Assembly (NCBI GenBank): GCA_003153555.1
Contig: PLZS01000010.1
Location: forward strand, 1 to 56,727
DNA: 56,727 nucleotides
Direction: 5' to 3'
DNA from: Candidatus Melainabacteria bacterium
GTDB lineage: Bacteria > Cyanobacteriota > Vampirovibrionia > Obscuribacterales > Obscuribacteraceae
Positions 1 through 11,100 of this stretch are shown one piece after another. A program made the position numbers and the translations under genes. Within the stretch, counting starts at the first letter, position 1; each line of letters starts with the position of its first letter. The notes below the pieces were generated by a model, which was given only the letters and a program-made list of their open reading frames with translations, was not told the origin of the DNA and did not search any database.

Positions 1-935
1 GGATTGTGAGAACTGCCAGGGTTATGCGTTGGATAATAACTACCGGTTAGAGCTTGCATTAGCGTTTGGTTTCTAGCCATGGCTCTATTCATGACTTCCT
101 CGGCAAATGCTAATTGTGCGGCTGGTCCTTGAGAGCCTACTTCAGACGACATTCTGCCGGCAAATGCCGCCATAACTCTGGGATCTTGCAATTGTGCATC
201 GAATTGTGATCTATCGATTGATCCTACTGGGACTTCTGGTGCTTTAAACGGTGGACGAATATCTGGTGCATCATCAGATGGTCTGAGACGATGCGGGGGC
301 TGCTTATCGTTCGAGGCATCGCTTGGTGTGGAATCGTTAGGATTGATCGCTTTGAATTTCGCGCCAGCTGAGCCAGACCAATCAACAGGGTGACCGCTTC
401 GGTCCCGTTCCTGAGTAAAGCTTCCGTCCTGATTGGCAATGCCTCGCAAAACCACGCGCTCTTTGCCATCCGGTCCGGTCATGTGCAAGTGCACCATTTC
501 CCGCGATCCAGCTGGTTCTCGCTCTAAACGCAGATTATAACTTTGACCGTCTTTGCCTTGCATCGTCAAATTCGAAATGCCTAACTTCGACAATTCGCGC
601 ACAGCCGCCAACTGTTGCTGAGGAGACGAATTGCCGTCAAACAACGTGGCTGCAGCGCCTTTGTTTTCAGGCGAGCGCTGAGCTTCCGCAGGGGGACGTT
701 TATCGGTGGGCGCGTCAAGGCCTCCAATTGAGCAGGACGGCAGAAAACGATTTGCTTGGTCCCGGTCACCGGAGTATTTATAGAGATCCGTCCCGCGCTC
801 CCGGTCACCTGAGTATTTATAAAGATCCGGTCCCGAAGGGCACAGCTCCGCAACTCGACGCGACAAATCACCAGCTCGATCATGCGGATCGGGGCGAGAG
901 ACTTGATCTGCGCGATGCGTTGCATCAGAACCCAT
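1..935 (-). CDS. Partial protein with possible SleB-like hydrolase domain (C-terminus outside window)
   Basis: An open frame runs without a stop from an ATG at 933-935 to the window edge, so at least 311 residues are present and the C-terminus is missing. The start is supported by a GGAGG Shine-Dalgarno 5 nt upstream. The first part is polar and contains a tandem DLYKYSGDR repeat. The middle is Pro/Asp-rich linker. Near the cut edge, the stretch with RMSSEVGSQGPAAQ followed by EEVMNRAMARN and YYPTHNPG has the look of SleB-type (Hydrolase_2) cell-wall hydrolases, where a catalytic Glu precedes a helix ending in NR. That family call is tentative because the domain is incomplete. No signal peptide is visible at the N-terminus. 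Two other frames here show ATG-started ORFs that I treat as shadows. Confidence 0.6.
   Translation of the reverse strand, partial: MGSDATHRADQVSRPDPHDRAGDLSRRVAELCPSGPDLYKYSGDRERGTDLYKYSGDRDQANRFLPSCSIGGLDAPTDKRPPAEAQRSPENKGAAATLFDGNSSPQQQLAAVRELSKLGISNLTMQGKDGQSYNLRLEREPAGSREMVHLHMTGPDGKERVVLRGIANQDGSFTQERDRSGHPVDWSGSAGAKFKAINPNDSTPSDASNDKQPPHRLRPSDDAPDIRPPFKAPEVPVGSIDRSQFDAQLQDPRVMAAFAGRMSSEVGSQGPAAQLAFAEEVMNRAMARNQTLMQALTGSYYPTHNPGSSHN
763..834 (-). repeat. 39-bp tandem repeat encoding DLYKYSGDR twice
   Basis: Two copies of a 32-33 nt block (763-794 and 802-834) lie with a 39-nt period inside the partial gene. The frame is kept, giving two 13-residue units that begin DLYKYSGDR. The copies differ at a few positions (CACCGG against CACCTG, TAGAG against AAAG), so this is not an exact duplication. 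It looks like a recent in-frame expansion of a linker. Confidence 0.7.
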
Positions 936-1027
936 GTGGGCCTCCGGGCATGTAAAAGCACTTTAGTAACGGTTCATTTCTCTCGACGCGTTCGCGGCGA
1001 TGTGGCGATTCCAGGGGCATGGTTTAC

Positions 1028-1591
1028 CTAATAGTGCAGTGACTGACTGAGGATAGCTCCGACGCTCCTATGTGCAAGACTGCCGCGCACATTGCTTGCA
1101 GCTCGAAAAGCATCGCTACCGTGATAGTCACCACCGTAGCTGAGGATTGCTTGTGTGTGCGTCTCAGTATGATTTGAACTTGAACCATCGACTACTTCGG
1201 CTGTGGTTGGTTTATCTGGAGTTGGTTTAGGTACGAATGGTTTTGCTGCTGGTCTAACCACCACAGGCAGCGGCACATGATTAGGTTTGACATAAACGGA
1301 TTTTCGTTCAGGCATAGGCGCTGTGTTTGTTTGCTTGGAAGTGCCGGCTGTTGACTGGGTGTAACCAATTATGGGCGACCAATTCCAATGACCAAGATTT
1401 GGATTGCCACCAACCAGCTGCTTTTCCCAACCTCTGACAGTGTATGAACCGGTCGTGTAGCGCACGCCCGGGCGCCAGTCTGAACGCATTGGCGTTCCTT
1501 GTGGAGCTGAAGACTGCGCGAAGCAAGCGGATCCGGCAATGGAAATTAGAAGACTGAAGAACATACTAAAGCGAAGCAGGTCGATGCGCAT
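1028..1591 (-). CDS. Small secreted protein of unknown function
   Basis: The 187-residue product begins with a clear signal peptide (Arg at 2 and 7, hydrophobic stretch FFSLLISIAGSACFA, probable cleavage after about residue 25). The mature part contains a compact aromatic segment, WRPGVRYTTGSY ... GWEKQ, and then a Pro/Lys-rich linker. An AAGGAG ribosome site lies 5 nt before the ATG, which fixes the start. The DNA of the last ~20 codons shares a 16-nt stretch (CTATGTGCAAGACTGC) with 44979-44994, so the tail may overlap a dispersed repeat. I do not recognise the family. Export to the periplasm or cell surface is inferred from the signal peptide only. Confidence 0.75.
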   Translation of the reverse strand: MRIDLLRFSMFFSLLISIAGSACFAQSSAPQGTPMRSDWRPGVRYTTGSYTVRGWEKQLVGGNPNLGHWNWSPIIGYTQSTAGTSKQTNTAPMPERKSVYVKPNHVPLPVVVRPAAKPFVPKPTPDKPTTAEVVDGSSSNHTETHTQAILSYGGDYHGSDAFRAASNVRGSLAHRSVGAILSQSLHY

Positions 1592-2162
1592 GGAGGCTCC
1601 TTCTGCCTATTAGGGGGGCAAAAGTCGGGGGGTGAAATTTAGTAACATGTTTCCACCTTGCATTATCGGCAATTGGTGTTACCAAAACGTTTCCATTTTT
1701 TGAACCGTTTTAAGGGGTTAGCTACTTAGCACAGTTAGGAAAGCAAAGTGTTTCTTGCTTCCGGAGAAGGAAATTCCGCTCTGGCATCGTAGACAAATAG
1801 CGCTCTGAGCTTATCCCAGAATTCACCGCCGAGGACGAAAAGACTTACCACGAACAACATGTCTGCAGCTACGTTTACCGAGATACGAGCCACATCAGGA
1901 AGTAGCTGCGGCGCATACGAGAAAACCCAGGACGGAATAAAGTAGCATCTCGTTCATGCTTATTCCGTCTGAGATGTCGCAATAGTCAACAACAGTCCAA
2001 ATGCACATTACCACTAAAAAGGGCACAAGAAATGAAAGTATCAGATGGGGTGAACAGCTGTGAAAAGGCCGGGAATCAGTGGGTGATTGGCGCCAAAGTC
2101 CTCTGGGCAAAATGTAATACGCGCTAGACCTATCCTCGGAAAAGAAATCCACGGAGAGCACT
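1592..2162. other. Intergenic stretch between the secreted protein and the giant gene
   Basis: Apart from the membrane-protein remnant at 1735-1893 and its probable upstream piece, I see no gene. Just before the giant gene, TTGGCG (from about 2088) and TGTAAT (from about 2113) could be -35 and -10 boxes with a long 20-nt spacer. A GGAG at 2153-2156 lies 6 nt before the ATG at 2163 and is a credible ribosome site. The 1620-1735 part holds only A/T-rich sequence with a run of T near 1695. Confidence 0.3.
1735..1893 (-). pseudogene. C-terminal fragment of a small membrane protein
   Basis: From a GTG at 1891-1893 this frame encodes 52 residues with a hydrophobic stretch (DMLFVVSLFVLGG) followed by EFWDKLRALFVYDA. 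I associate that ending with short membrane proteins of the 'transporter suffix' kind. The frame is open further upstream without a good start. The adjoining minus-strand frame (about 1895-2060) encodes another hydrophobic piece (ILSFLVPFLVVMCIW) that stops at about 1895. Together they look like one small membrane protein broken by a frameshift. The alternative is that only a fragment was ever present. The call rests on residue pattern, not on a search. Confidence 0.3.
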
Positions 2163-5100
2163 ATGTCTGAGACGAAGAAGGGCGGCGACAAGCACGACAA
2201 GCCCAAGCCAGAAGGGTTTATCGACAAGGCAAAACACGCGCTGACAGAGGCGATTTACGGAAAGGCACCGGAAGCGCATAAACCACAGGCTGTTGAAAAA
2301 GGAACGCCTGCCAAGCCTGTTGACCACAAACATTTGCAGACGTCGCAGAAAACGGTAGACCACACGCAAGGACAATCTGGCAAGAAAAAAGCGGACCAGT
2401 CCCACGGACAAACTGCCGCGAAAACCGGCGACCATCCACAAGGACAACCCGGCAAGAAACACGGTGACCAGTCCCACGGACAGACTGCCGCAAAAACCGG
2501 TGATCATCCTCAAGGACAACCCGCCCAAAAGAGCGGCCTGAACTTCAAACAAGTAGCTAGTTACCTAAACGAATCGGCAAAATCGCACAGTCCGGCCGAA
2601 AAACTTCTCGATGCATTCAAGACTGAGACCAAGACCGTCTTGAACACGGTCGAAAAAGCAGTGAAACCAGTCGAAGATACTCTCAAAACAATCGGCAAAG
2701 AACTGCACCATAAAGAACGGATCATAGCCGACGCTCTCACAGGCAAACACACAGAAGAAACTCACCGCAAGCCGCGGCATATGACCGCAGAAGAAAGCAA
2801 GCGCGAAGAGCGCATCGCTCACATGAATCCCGAAGAGCGGGCGCGATTCAAAGTGACACAGCATGAGGATCCTAAAACTCACGTCATCTACAATTACAAT
2901 CAAAAGGGACTGATTACCGACTCCGAGACACTGAACGGTCATCACAAACACATAGATTACAAGGCCGGATCGAAAGAACCGGCGTCGCTTAAAGTTAGCC
3001 AGGTCAGCGCTGATGATTCGAAGACGCTCGTCGAGCATAAAGCCGATGCCAACCATCGTATTCTCATTAACCAGAGCACAGGCGACGTCAGAGTCGACTC
3101 AAAGCAAAAATCTGCCGACGGCAAACCCCAGAAAGTGGAAGAACATTTTGGCGCTGATGGCACACAAACTAAAATCGTCTCGCAGCACGGACACAGACTG
3201 ACAAAAGAAATGTATTCGCCGGGCGATGAGCAGCTCAAGAAAGTTGCAACGCTGGACTACAAATATACAGATGACAAAAACAAACCAATTTCACCCGACA
3301 AAGTGGACGCCCACTCGAAATGCATAGTGATACAGACAGACAGTCGAGGCTCAGTCAGACACCAGTTCGCCTTTGAATCGGTGAGCGACACAAAAGCGTG
3401 GAAACCTAAGACACAGGTCGACGTAAGCCCGCCTCAAAAAGACGCTACCGGCGTGACAATTCAAAAGAGTGTCACCTACGACCTCACGAAAGGGAAAGTC
3501 CCCGTTTCAGAATCCGACGTAACAACAAAAACGCAAGGGGACAGCGAACACCAGAAGACAGAAACGTACACTTTCGATCACGCCCAAAAGAAAACCAAGG
3601 TATCTGAAACAGACGTTTCAGTGGTCACGAAAGGCACCATCAGCACACAAACAACTGAAAGTTTCGACTATGTCAAAGGCCAAGCGCAGAAGGTTTTTCA
3701 CAGCCAGGAGACACTGGATAAAGCATCTGGTAACTCGTCAGCTGAAGAATTCTCGTATAGCAACGGCAACGTAGTTGCAAAAGATTTTGCTCGCAAAGAA
3801 GTAAACGAGACTTCCGGTGATACGAAGGTGAGCACCACTGTCATCAGGAAGGAAAAGATCGTTCAGCACAAAGAGGCGCTTTTCGACGGGAAGGGTCACG
3901 CTGTATCGCTCGACACACAAGAGGGCGGTCACAATTACAGCGTCAAGTTCGGGACCGACGACAAAGTGGCGTCGAGTGACGGTAAACCAGCGATCGTGAA
4001 AGACGGAAAACCGATGTCTACCGATGGTCTTCCCGACGAAGAGAAAAAGAAGATTCAGACTGAGATGAAGTCCCTGAGCGGTGGTGCCGTCCAGTACATG
4101 CAAGAGACTCAACGGCGCTACGATGTAAGAGCGCAGGTCAATCTGACCCAATCAGACACTATGAGCTCCGAAGATGCAGACAGGAAATCAGCTGCTGACA
4201 GGGTCAAAGCCGGCAAGACGGAATTCACAGACAAAAATGATGTTCATTACAGATGCGATCCCCAGGGGCGCATTATCGAGCAAACCAAAGACAGTGTCAG
4301 CACTACTGTTACCTACGATGGCGTATCTTTCAGACCGTCGCACATCACTATAAAACCACCCGGCACTGCCGATGGCGGCGAGTATCATGCCGACGCTTTC
4401 AAACAGCTGCAAATCAATCAGGAGAGCGGCGACATTCGTGTCACCCAATTGAACGCTAAGGGCTTCAAGGTTTGGGAAGACAATTTTGCCCCAGCCGATA
4501 ATCTTGCTGCCAGAACCACCTATTCGTATCTCGACAAAGAACGGCACCCGGCCGAAGATCCGAACAAGATTGACCCCACTCAAGTAGTGACGGCGCACGC
4601 CACCAACAGGGAAGGCAAAGTCACCGACCAATATCAATTTGCTGACGCCAAGCATGCCACCACCCGCAATGCCGATCAGCACATTCAGTTCGATCCGCTA
4701 TCCGGCCAGTCCACAAAAATGGAAATGCGTGTCAAGGCGCCACGCGGGGGAGATTCGCTCATCGAATACACATTGAAGGACGGCAAAGTTACAAGCACAC
4801 ACCAGGACGGCGTCACTGTTAAAGACGCCGCTCCCGAGCAAATATCAAGAATTGAAGCTTACCTCAAGGGCATGCAAGAGCAATTTTATCCGAAGCAGGC
4901 GCCTTCGCCAAACGACCAGAAGCCAGACGCTGACGCAAGTAAACCACGAGAGCTGACTGTCGACGACAAACTTCGACTACGCGCTATTGCCGCGGAGGTC
5001 CACAAGCAAGCAGGATACGACAACTATGTATTTACTTATGCCGACGGGATGGCGATTGAGAAAACGCTGGCCAGTCTCAAAGATCAAGCCGAGGTAGACG

Positions 5101-8100
5101 AGTTCAAACGGCAATATCGCATCGCCAGCAACGGCGAGGATCTCGAAAAGCAACTCGGGGCCTGCGATCATTTCAAAGACTCCGGTGCATACCTGTTGAA
5201 AGCATTGCTCAGTCGAGATGATGCCACTGTTACGGCTTACAGAGTTCGTCGCGGGCTGCAGGAGCACCAGGAATCTATTGGGCGAACTCAGTGGGAAATC
5301 GATGCCGATCTGCGGCATTCTTTAGGTCATCTAGACAGCAAGCAGATGCAAGCAGCAGAAGCCAAATTCCGAGAACTATTTCCTGAGGAAGGCTCGATGC
5401 ATTCGGCGATTCTATCTTTCGCTAACGTTCCACAGGACATCAAAGATTCCGTTCCATATTACGTGAAGGGCGTAGATAAGCTGACAGAGCGCGACAAGTT
5501 GAAGATGGCCGACATCGCCATCGAGTCAAAAAATCTGGATATGTTCAAAGAAGTTACCGCGCGGTTTGATGACAAAACACGTGCCACGTTTGAGTCCAGT
5601 ACGCAACGCCAGAGTAACTTAAAAGACGCCTTCTCCGGGCGAAAATTGGAAGAAGCCCAGGCCGCAGGCAAAGATGGTTTCAATTTGATCGCCCAAGAGA
5701 TCAGAGACAACAGTGGTGCCTGGACGAACCGCGAAGGCGTCCGCAACGCGCTCGCTAAGCTCTCTGATGAGCAAAGACGCCAATACTCAGAGGGCAGAGA
5801 GCTCGAAAATAAAGGTAGCCGATCGGAAGATCTGACAGAAGAACAAAACAAGTCAGTCCGTCTATATCAGTGTTTGCATAAAGAAATTTTCAAGGCCGTC
5901 ATTTTGGACGCTGAGAGGACTGGACTCGAGGACAACATCACCCTCAAAGGCGGTGGGCTGATCTCTGAACTTTCAAAAGGCGCTGGTTACACCTACAATA
6001 CAGGCGTTCAAGAGCAACTTGATAAAGTCGCCAATATGAGCGAAAGCGATTGGCAGAAATTACATGACTACGTGAAAGGGGTCAATGGCGCTGGACATCC
6101 TGAATATCGCCTGGAACTAGAGAAAACCCTGCGCGACATGAAAGGCTATCGCATTCAAGAAGAGGAGGTTAACAAAATCCTCGCTCTATACGACAAGAAA
6201 ATGGGTGCCGGCACATTTACCGAAAGTAAGCTGGCCGGTCAAAAGGACGTGCTCGATGTTTTATACAGCCAGCGCGGCTTGACCCATAACGATCGCGGCG
6301 GCGCTCTAGATGCCATCGCCAAGATGACACCAGAAGAGCAAAAACGCTACCGAACAGACTTTGAATTCCAGAAGAAAATCGACGCACAACTCGACCACTT
6401 CAAGCAGTTCAGTAACACAGATGCCTATGACCAGGCGCAGCGTATGCTCAACATGTACAGAACTGATCATACCGGTGTCCTCTCTCAATTCAGAAACCTC
6501 AACAACCTCTCGGAACGAGAACGCCAAGGCATCGTGAGCGATCCAACAGCATTGAAAAGTTTGCAAGACAGCATCAACCAGATGCCTGAGAACGAATCTA
6601 AGCATGCCGCACAGCGCATGCTTAGCCAAATGAAAGATGGTCGACCACCAGAGCTGATGGATGTTTTTGGCAAACTCGCCGCAACACGATCGCAGTGGAC
6701 TGGTGATCCCCGCGAGACGGTGAGAGCGATGGAAGAGGCATTCAAAGACGATCCATCGTTGTTCAAGCGCATTCAAAATCCACAGACGGCCGAAGACAGA
6801 AAAATATCCGCTCAGTTCAAAGAGTTGTCCGCCTCGGCGCTAGGCATAAACAGTAGCTACGGCGAAGCCCTAATTAAGAGTACGAATGGACACCTTGCTT
6901 TGGATCAAAAGCTCGACATGGACAGAGGCTGGCTGTGGAACGATCGCCAGGGCATCATCAAAGACATCGCCGGAGCCTCTGAAGAAGAAAAGTCCCAATT
7001 GAAAGATCGCACATCGCCCTTGCGGCAGAAAGTCGACAAATCCATGAACGACTGGCTGCAAGGTCACGTTGGCATGACCGAAAGAGATCGTGGACAGCAG
7101 CAAGTAGTCGAAAGGATTCTGCAAACCTGTAAGGTTGAAACCCAAGACAAGCTTCGCTCCTACATTTTAGATGTCGGCTATTCATCAGACATTATGGCAC
7201 TCTTGCACAATACGCCGCCCGACAAGTTAGATCAGCTCAGTGCCGAATATTCCAAGAACTATCATAGAGATTTGCGCTCTGACTTGATGGCCAAGCTGAA
7301 CAAGTCTGACTCAACTGAAGCGCTCAATATGTTCTACAAACCGACCAGTTCTGAGGATTTGTATCGACACGTATTGGATCAATATCTCGACAGTCGCTCC
7401 GGCTTCGGAAGCTATTTCGCCGACAATGTTGGGCGCAGCGGCACGGGACATCAGCTCGACAACAGCATTAACCAGATCACCGCCATCATGGCTGAGGCGC
7501 ACAAAAGCGGAAAGCCGCTTTCGCCTGAACAAGAAAAACTGCTCATCGGCAACGTCAACACAGCGGTCGAAACATTTACCAAAGACCTGAGCAATTTCAA
7601 AGAGTCGAAGGCGGCATGCGCGGAATACACTTCGCAAGGAGTGATGGCAGCGCTCACCGTCGCTGGTGCCCTGGTCACAGGCGGCGGCAGCCTGGTAGCT
7701 GAAGGCGGTCTATATGCAGGATTGGAGACGACCGCTGCCGGATTGGAAGTTGCGGACGCAGTAGAGGCTACTCAGGCGCTGAGCGGAGGTGCGCGCGCGC
7801 TTCAGTACCTGAGAACCGGGGTGCAATTTACCCAATCGGCTTCAGGCAATGCACTAATGAACACTGGACTACAGATGGCGATGAGGGGAAACGACTACGA
7901 TATCTCATCAATACCAGGAGATCTGGCCACCGGTTTTGTACAGGGCAAGATGTTCGAGTGCGCTGGTCCCACGCAGGCCGGTCGGCTGCTGCGATTAGGA
8001 GAAGGAACGGCCACTCTGACTACAGAAAAGGCCTGCACCGTCCTGCTGAAAGACGAGGCGTTGGGCTTGACCAAAACGTTTACCAGCGAAGAAGGACAGA

Positions 8101-11100
8101 AAGTCTTTCAAAGCGCTCTCAAGCGCGAAATAGCGAGCTCGATTCGTGAGACTATGCTGCAAGGTGGCACTGAACTTGCTCCAAATGCGCTGCGAACGGC
8201 TACTGGTACGGCATTGCGTGAGGCAGTAGAAACAGAGCTGAAACAGAACGCTGGAAAAATCGGACGACACGAGCTAGAGACGCGCGTTCAACAAGAGCTC
8301 GCCAAGTTTGGTCAAGGACAAATTAGTAGCTGCGAAAAGGTGCTCGCATCCTCACTGCATGAGGCGAGCCAGCAACAGTGCAAAAACTTGATTAAAGGGC
8401 TGATTGAATTTTCGGGTGACCAATCGCATCTGGTGACCAGATTTACCCGGGGATTGGGAATGTCCACGATGGGTGGTGGCTTAGGCGGCACTGCCTCTGG
8501 TGTCATGGAAGGGCTAATCAACTGGGATCGAAGTAAAACTTTCGAAGAAAATATGACCGCCATGAGAGAGCACGTCACGGGCAGTATCGTCAGCAGCATG
8601 ATCGGCGCTATGCAAATGCATCCGATCGGCATGATCGGTCACCATATGCAGAGCCATGCAGCGCAGAACGCAGGCAAGTTTCTTAGCACCACGGAAGTGG
8701 CAGAAGGCACCATTCACAAACTGAAAAACGGGACGATCGGATTCACAGATCATTCCGGTGGACAAATGCTCAACGAGGGCGGAAAGGTAGTAGCGATCAG
8801 AGATGCAGAGGGGAAACAAACCCATATCGCTTACGATCAGACGGGTGCGATCAGGCAATTGGACATGAATACTCCGCAGGGCAGCCAACGTTGGACAAGG
8901 CAAGAAGATGGCAACTGGAAAGTAGATACTGCACGTGGAAGTTTCGAAACAAGCACAAAGGTCACCGTCGGCGGTGATGGTCGCATGGTATTTGAGCGCG
9001 AAGATGGCACAACACAGATCAAGAATCTGGACGGTTCCATTCGCTACATCAACCATGACGGCACGCAGAGAGTCACCAACCTAAACGAGGACCTGCAGCG
9101 CCGAAAATTCGAAAACGTGCTTGCGAACCAAGTAACGAAGTCTGACCTGCACGGGCGCTTGCTCACAGATATGGATATCCTCAGCGAAAGAATTATCACC
9201 AACGGCAAAGACCGCGCTGAGCTCGCCAAAACATCTCTCCACGTCACAGAGTTACTTCAAGAAGCAGCGCGCCCAAATCACTCGCCCAAGGCAAGAGAAA
9301 GACTGCAGCAGGTCGCGGAAGAGATGCTTTGGATGGCGGCGCATCCAGCTTTGATCAGCCAGGGCTGGCATCCCACCTGTCCATTAGCATCAGCTCAGTC
9401 GCGCCTCTTCACAGAATATCCGGGCGAGGCTGCCAGGATCATGAAGGAACTTGCCATACATGGCGAGTATCGTTGCCCAGACGGCACGGTGCTCAAGCCA
9501 TTCACCGCCGACGGTGCCAACATCCTCGAGCCTGATGCAGACGCATTGTCGCACTACGAAGGCAAAGGCGATCGCGCGGATGGTCGACGTCTGCTCGCAA
9601 GTCAAATGTTCCAGACTTTATTGATCAGTGCACATTATGCAGACCATGAATACTTCAACAATGAGTTCATTGGTAAAGGCAACATCGGCTATTTGAACGA
9701 CCATATCGTAGATATGCGCACCAACCCTCCGCGCGTCTTGAGCAAAGAGGAGGGTCCTCTTATGAATGCCTCGGATGTGACACGTGCTTTTGAAAAATTG
9801 ACCGGGCGGCACGAAGACTTCGTCTTGCTCAATCGACGCTATGCGGATTCTCTCAATATCAATCCCGACTGTACTTTCAACTCACCTGAAGAGCTGGGCG
9901 GACTGCTATTCGGCAACCAACGCCGCGGTAAATTGCCGATCAGTCTTCAACTCAACACTTTCCATGAGCCTTTCTACACAGACTCTGGCGCTCATAGATC
10001 GGCAGGTGATGGCGGTGAACACATGCTGAACGCGGTCAAGATCGAGGTCGCAGTTAATCCCGGAGATCCTCGGTCGATTCGCGAAATCAATCCCAAAGAT
10101 TTGTTCGATCCAGTCACAGGAAAACTCACCGTCAATCCAGCAGACGTCTATGTCTCGGTGACCAATCAGTGGGACAAAGCTTCACAGCACTTGATCAAGA
10201 AAGTTCTGCTAACTGATCTATACACAGCAACGACTAATCCTTTAGACATCAAAAATGTTAGAGCCCTCGAGAAACAAGTTCACAGCGAACCCGAAAATCT
10301 CGCTAAACAGCTCGACTTATTGCGATACAAACATGAATTTGAAAAGCGCAGAGAAGCTTTGAGTGAGAAGGCGGCTGCTAATCCGACCGGTCATGAAGCC
10401 GCTCAGCTTGCCGGTATCGACAAAGCTCGGGACTGTGTATCCCCGACCAAACTGGTCGAGGATATAGATAGATTGACCAACTTGAAGATGCAAGAAATAG
10501 CAGCGCGTGATCACGGCTTTGACCACGCCACTAAAGAAGACGTCGCCATGCTCGACAAAGCTCGCGGTCTTTTAAAATCAGCTCAGCGAGATATAGAGGC
10601 CAGGACTGCTGCCGATCACGAAGGCGGCAAAGCTCCCGCGGCGCACAAAAACCTTGGAGATTTATCGCCGTCAGAAAGAGAATTGCCAGGAGCAAGAAAG
10701 GGTGATACAGAGCTGCTGCGCAGACAAATCGACCAGGCGGAAATCAAACTCGAAAAGCTTCGATTGCAATGTTTGCAAGATGCAAAGGTGCCCAATACAC
10801 TGAGTGAGTTTGGCTTTGAATACAAACTAGCCAGCGCTATTGAAGATGCAACAATCGCCGAGCAAAAATATCGCGAAGAACATCCCAACGAAACTGCCAG
10901 GGAGCGAAAGGCTCGACTCGATCAAACCATAGTCACAGCCTTCATCGACTTGAACAATTTCAAGAACGTGAACGTTCTTCATTCAATGGAAATGGGTGAC
11001 AAGGCGTTGCGCCAGTTCGGCATCGAAGCGTCAAAGGTTTTACGCAAATATGGAATCGATCCCAGGGAGGCTCTGGGCCACTTTGGTGGCGATGAATTCG

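Noticed and set aside
581..961. Minus-strand ORF of 126 codons and plus-strand ORF at 728-955
   Set aside because: They overlap the long open minus-strand frame that has a GGAGG site and runs to the edge; composition (many Arg, Cys, Leu) is that of shadow frames.
1895..2227. Minus-strand 110-codon ORF overlapping the giant gene start
   Set aside because: Its N-terminal part is antisense to the giant gene; only the hydrophobic part around 1895-2060 may be real and is treated as a remnant.
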